Below, piece after piece: positions 62,735 through 64,000 of a DNA stretch of 64,000 nucleotides. The notes under the pieces were generated by a model, which saw only the letters and a list, made by a program, of their open reading frames with translations, made no database searches and had not been told where the DNA came from. The position numbers and the translations under genes are program-made. The DNA lies in the NCBI RefSeq assembly GCF_003732275.1, contig NZ_MOBM01000038.1, positions 124,001-188,000 of the forward strand, read 5' to 3'. This DNA is from Pseudomonas frederiksbergensis (GTDB lineage Bacteria > Pseudomonadota > Gammaproteobacteria > Pseudomonadales > Pseudomonadaceae). The stretch's first letter is position 1; every line of letters begins with the position of its first letter.

Positions 62735-63949
62735 ATGTCCGTGTCACGCCCTCTGTGGCTTTACATTTTATTGTTGGGTGCCGTCACAGCGCTCCCACCA
62801 CTCTCAATCGATATGGGATTGCCGGCCATTGCCGACATCAGTCACGCGCTTGGTGTCTCTCTAGCGTTCGCCTCTCAAACCCTGAGCGTGTTTATCTTCG
62901 GATTCGTGCTGGGGCCATTGTTGTTTGGGCCACTGTCCGACCGGATCGGTCGACGCCCTATCCTTCTTGCCGGCTTAGGGGTGTTCACCATCGCAGGCAT
63001 TGCCTGCACCTTTGCCCAGGACATCAACCTATTGCTCAGTGCGCGCTTCCTACAAGGATGCGCAGCCGGAGCTGCCGCAACACTACCCATCGCCATTGTC
63101 CGAGACCAATTTGAGGGTGTTCAAGCGCGCAAGCTGCAAAGCCATCTGGCACTGGTCAACAACCTTGCGCCGCTGATAGCACCACTACTCGGCTCAGCGA
63201 TTCTGGTGGTGGGTAACTGGCGGTGGATCTATGCCGCGCTGGCGGTATGTGGTGTGATTCTCTGGCTCCGTGCCCAAACGAGTTTTGATGAAACCGCTAC
63301 GCGCAAAAGCTCCAATGCCGCCGCTTCACTCCTCACTTCCTACCTGAGCGTTCTGAAGAGCAGGAGGTTCTTGGTTTCGACCTTAATCATGGCTTTCAAC
63401 TTCGCAGGTATGTTCGCCTATATCGCAGCCTCGCCCTTGGTGTTCATGAACAACCTGGGCATGACCAGCGCTGGCTTTGCTGTGCTATTTGCCCTGACAG
63501 CCATGGGCACAATCGCAGGCTCTTGGGTCAATGGGAGGTTGATACACGCAGGCTTTGCAGAGCACCGGGTGCTTGGCGGGGCCTTGCTCGCCAGCTTGCT
63601 GATCAGCCTGGGATTGGTGGTCGAGTCCCAACTGGCCATTTACCCGATTTACATCCTTACTGCGCTGGTTGTCATGAGCAACTTGTGTACCGGCATTGTC
63701 ATGCCAAACGCCACTCACTCGGCGCTTGAGGATCTATCTACAACTGCCGGGGCGGGTGCAGCTCTGCTACGTGCCACTCAAATGCTTGGCGGGGCCTGTG
63801 CAAGCCTGCTGGCCGGCGCGTTCTATGACGGCCAAACATCTCATGCCATGGCGGGTGTGATGCTCGCGTGTGCGGTGTTGGGTGCCCTGACTTTCTTGAT
63901 CGGCCACCGCTCAATCATGCCACACCCAGTCGGAGAACAAGCCGGCTGA
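62735..63949 (+). CDS. Bcr/CflA-like MFS transporter
   Basis: 404 residues from the ATG at 62735 (a TTG one codon earlier is possible). Twelve membrane segments; GPLLFGPLSDRIGRRPILLAGL between segments 2 and 3 and LQGCAAGAAATLPIAIVRDQF in 4 match the drug/H+ antiporter-1 Bcr/CflA group. It may export a toxic phenolic intermediate or import an aromatic substrate. 25 bases after the monooxygenase, so co-transcribed. Confidence 0.88.
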   Translation: MSVSRPLWLYILLLGAVTALPPLSIDMGLPAIADISHALGVSLAFASQTLSVFIFGFVLGPLLFGPLSDRIGRRPILLAGLGVFTIAGIACTFAQDINLLLSARFLQGCAAGAAATLPIAIVRDQFEGVQARKLQSHLALVNNLAPLIAPLLGSAILVVGNWRWIYAALAVCGVILWLRAQTSFDETATRKSSNAAASLLTSYLSVLKSRRFLVSTLIMAFNFAGMFAYIAASPLVFMNNLGMTSAGFAVLFALTAMGTIAGSWVNGRLIHAGFAEHRVLGGALLASLLISLGLVVESQLAIYPIYILTALVVMSNLCTGIVMPNATHSALEDLSTTAGAGAALLRATQMLGGACASLLAGAFYDGQTSHAMAGVMLACAVLGALTFLIGHRSIMPHPVGEQAG

Positions 63950-63983
63950 CTCTTTCTTCATCCCCACTTATAAGGACTTCAAG

Positions 63984-64000
63984 ATGCAACCACTGCGATT
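63984..64000 (+). CDS. Start of a further gene, cut by the window edge
   Basis: ATG at 63984 with AAGGA eight bases upstream opens M-Q-P-L-R and runs off the end. Identity cannot be told; position and strand make it a likely further member of the plus-strand unit. Confidence 0.5.

Overview
The window reads as chromosome of a Pseudomonas of the fluorescens group. The main evidence is an alkaline-protease/type I secretion/autotransporter/lipase locus in the order known from that group, together with DUF1652, a MocR regulator, and many REP/REPIN repeats built on GTGGGAGCGAGC- or GTGGCGAGCGAGC-type arms.

Layout. 0-7 kb (mostly minus strand): a DUF4198 protein and a DUF1624 membrane acyltransferase-like protein; an Lrp/AsnC regulator, a HAD phosphatase and a GabT-like aminotransferase; a divergent GhrA-like 2-hydroxyacid dehydrogenase; and a small secreted protein. 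7-24 kb (minus strand): an extracellular enzyme locus transcribed as serralysin aprA, inhibitor inh, type I exporter aprD-aprE-aprF, two subtilisin-type autotransporters, and two RTX family I.3 lipases/polyurethanases, pueB then pueA. 24-25 kb: a degenerate FAD oxidoreductase fragment and a DUF1652 gene. 25-31 kb: a reverse transsulfuration pair (cystathionine beta-synthase and a gamma-lyase/synthase-like enzyme), a UvrD-type helicase and a pirin. 32-39 kb: phosphoglucomutase, a MocR regulator next to an unrecognised 497-aa protein, a quinone-oxidoreductase-like enzyme and a divergent LysR. 39-42 kb: a small, looser-packed accessory patch with a DUF2971 protein and an unknown membrane protein.

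42-64 kb is a large catabolic island and the most interesting part. On the minus strand, from an operator-like palindrome near 52.57 kb, it encodes a TIM-barrel isomerase/dehydratase, an IolG-like dehydrogenase, a FucP-like sugar symporter, an SDR, two tandem RbsB-like binding proteins, an RbsA-like ATPase, an RbsC-like permease and a LamB-family sugar porin. On the plus strand it encodes an NTF2-like protein with maleylacetate reductase; then hydroxyquinol 1,2-dioxygenase, a Dabb protein, an SDR and a second Gfo/Idh/MocA oxidoreductase; then a second TIM-barrel protein (about 62% identical to the first), a GTG-started NTF2-like protein, a luciferase-like flavin monooxygenase and a Bcr/CflA-type MFS pump. 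Two minus-strand LysR genes punctuate these blocks.

Taken together this looks like uptake and oxidative dismantling of a sugar- or cyclitol-containing compound that ends in an aromatic triol, which is cleaved and reduced to beta-ketoadipate. A phenolic glycoside, whose sugar is removed by oxidation and elimination and whose aglycone is hydroxylated to hydroxyquinol, fits all the parts. A deoxy-cyclitol aromatised by oxidation and repeated dehydration is an alternative. The substrate is inference; the enzyme families are read from sequence. REPINs are frequent up to 31.9 kb and absent after that, which fits a different history for at least part of the second half.
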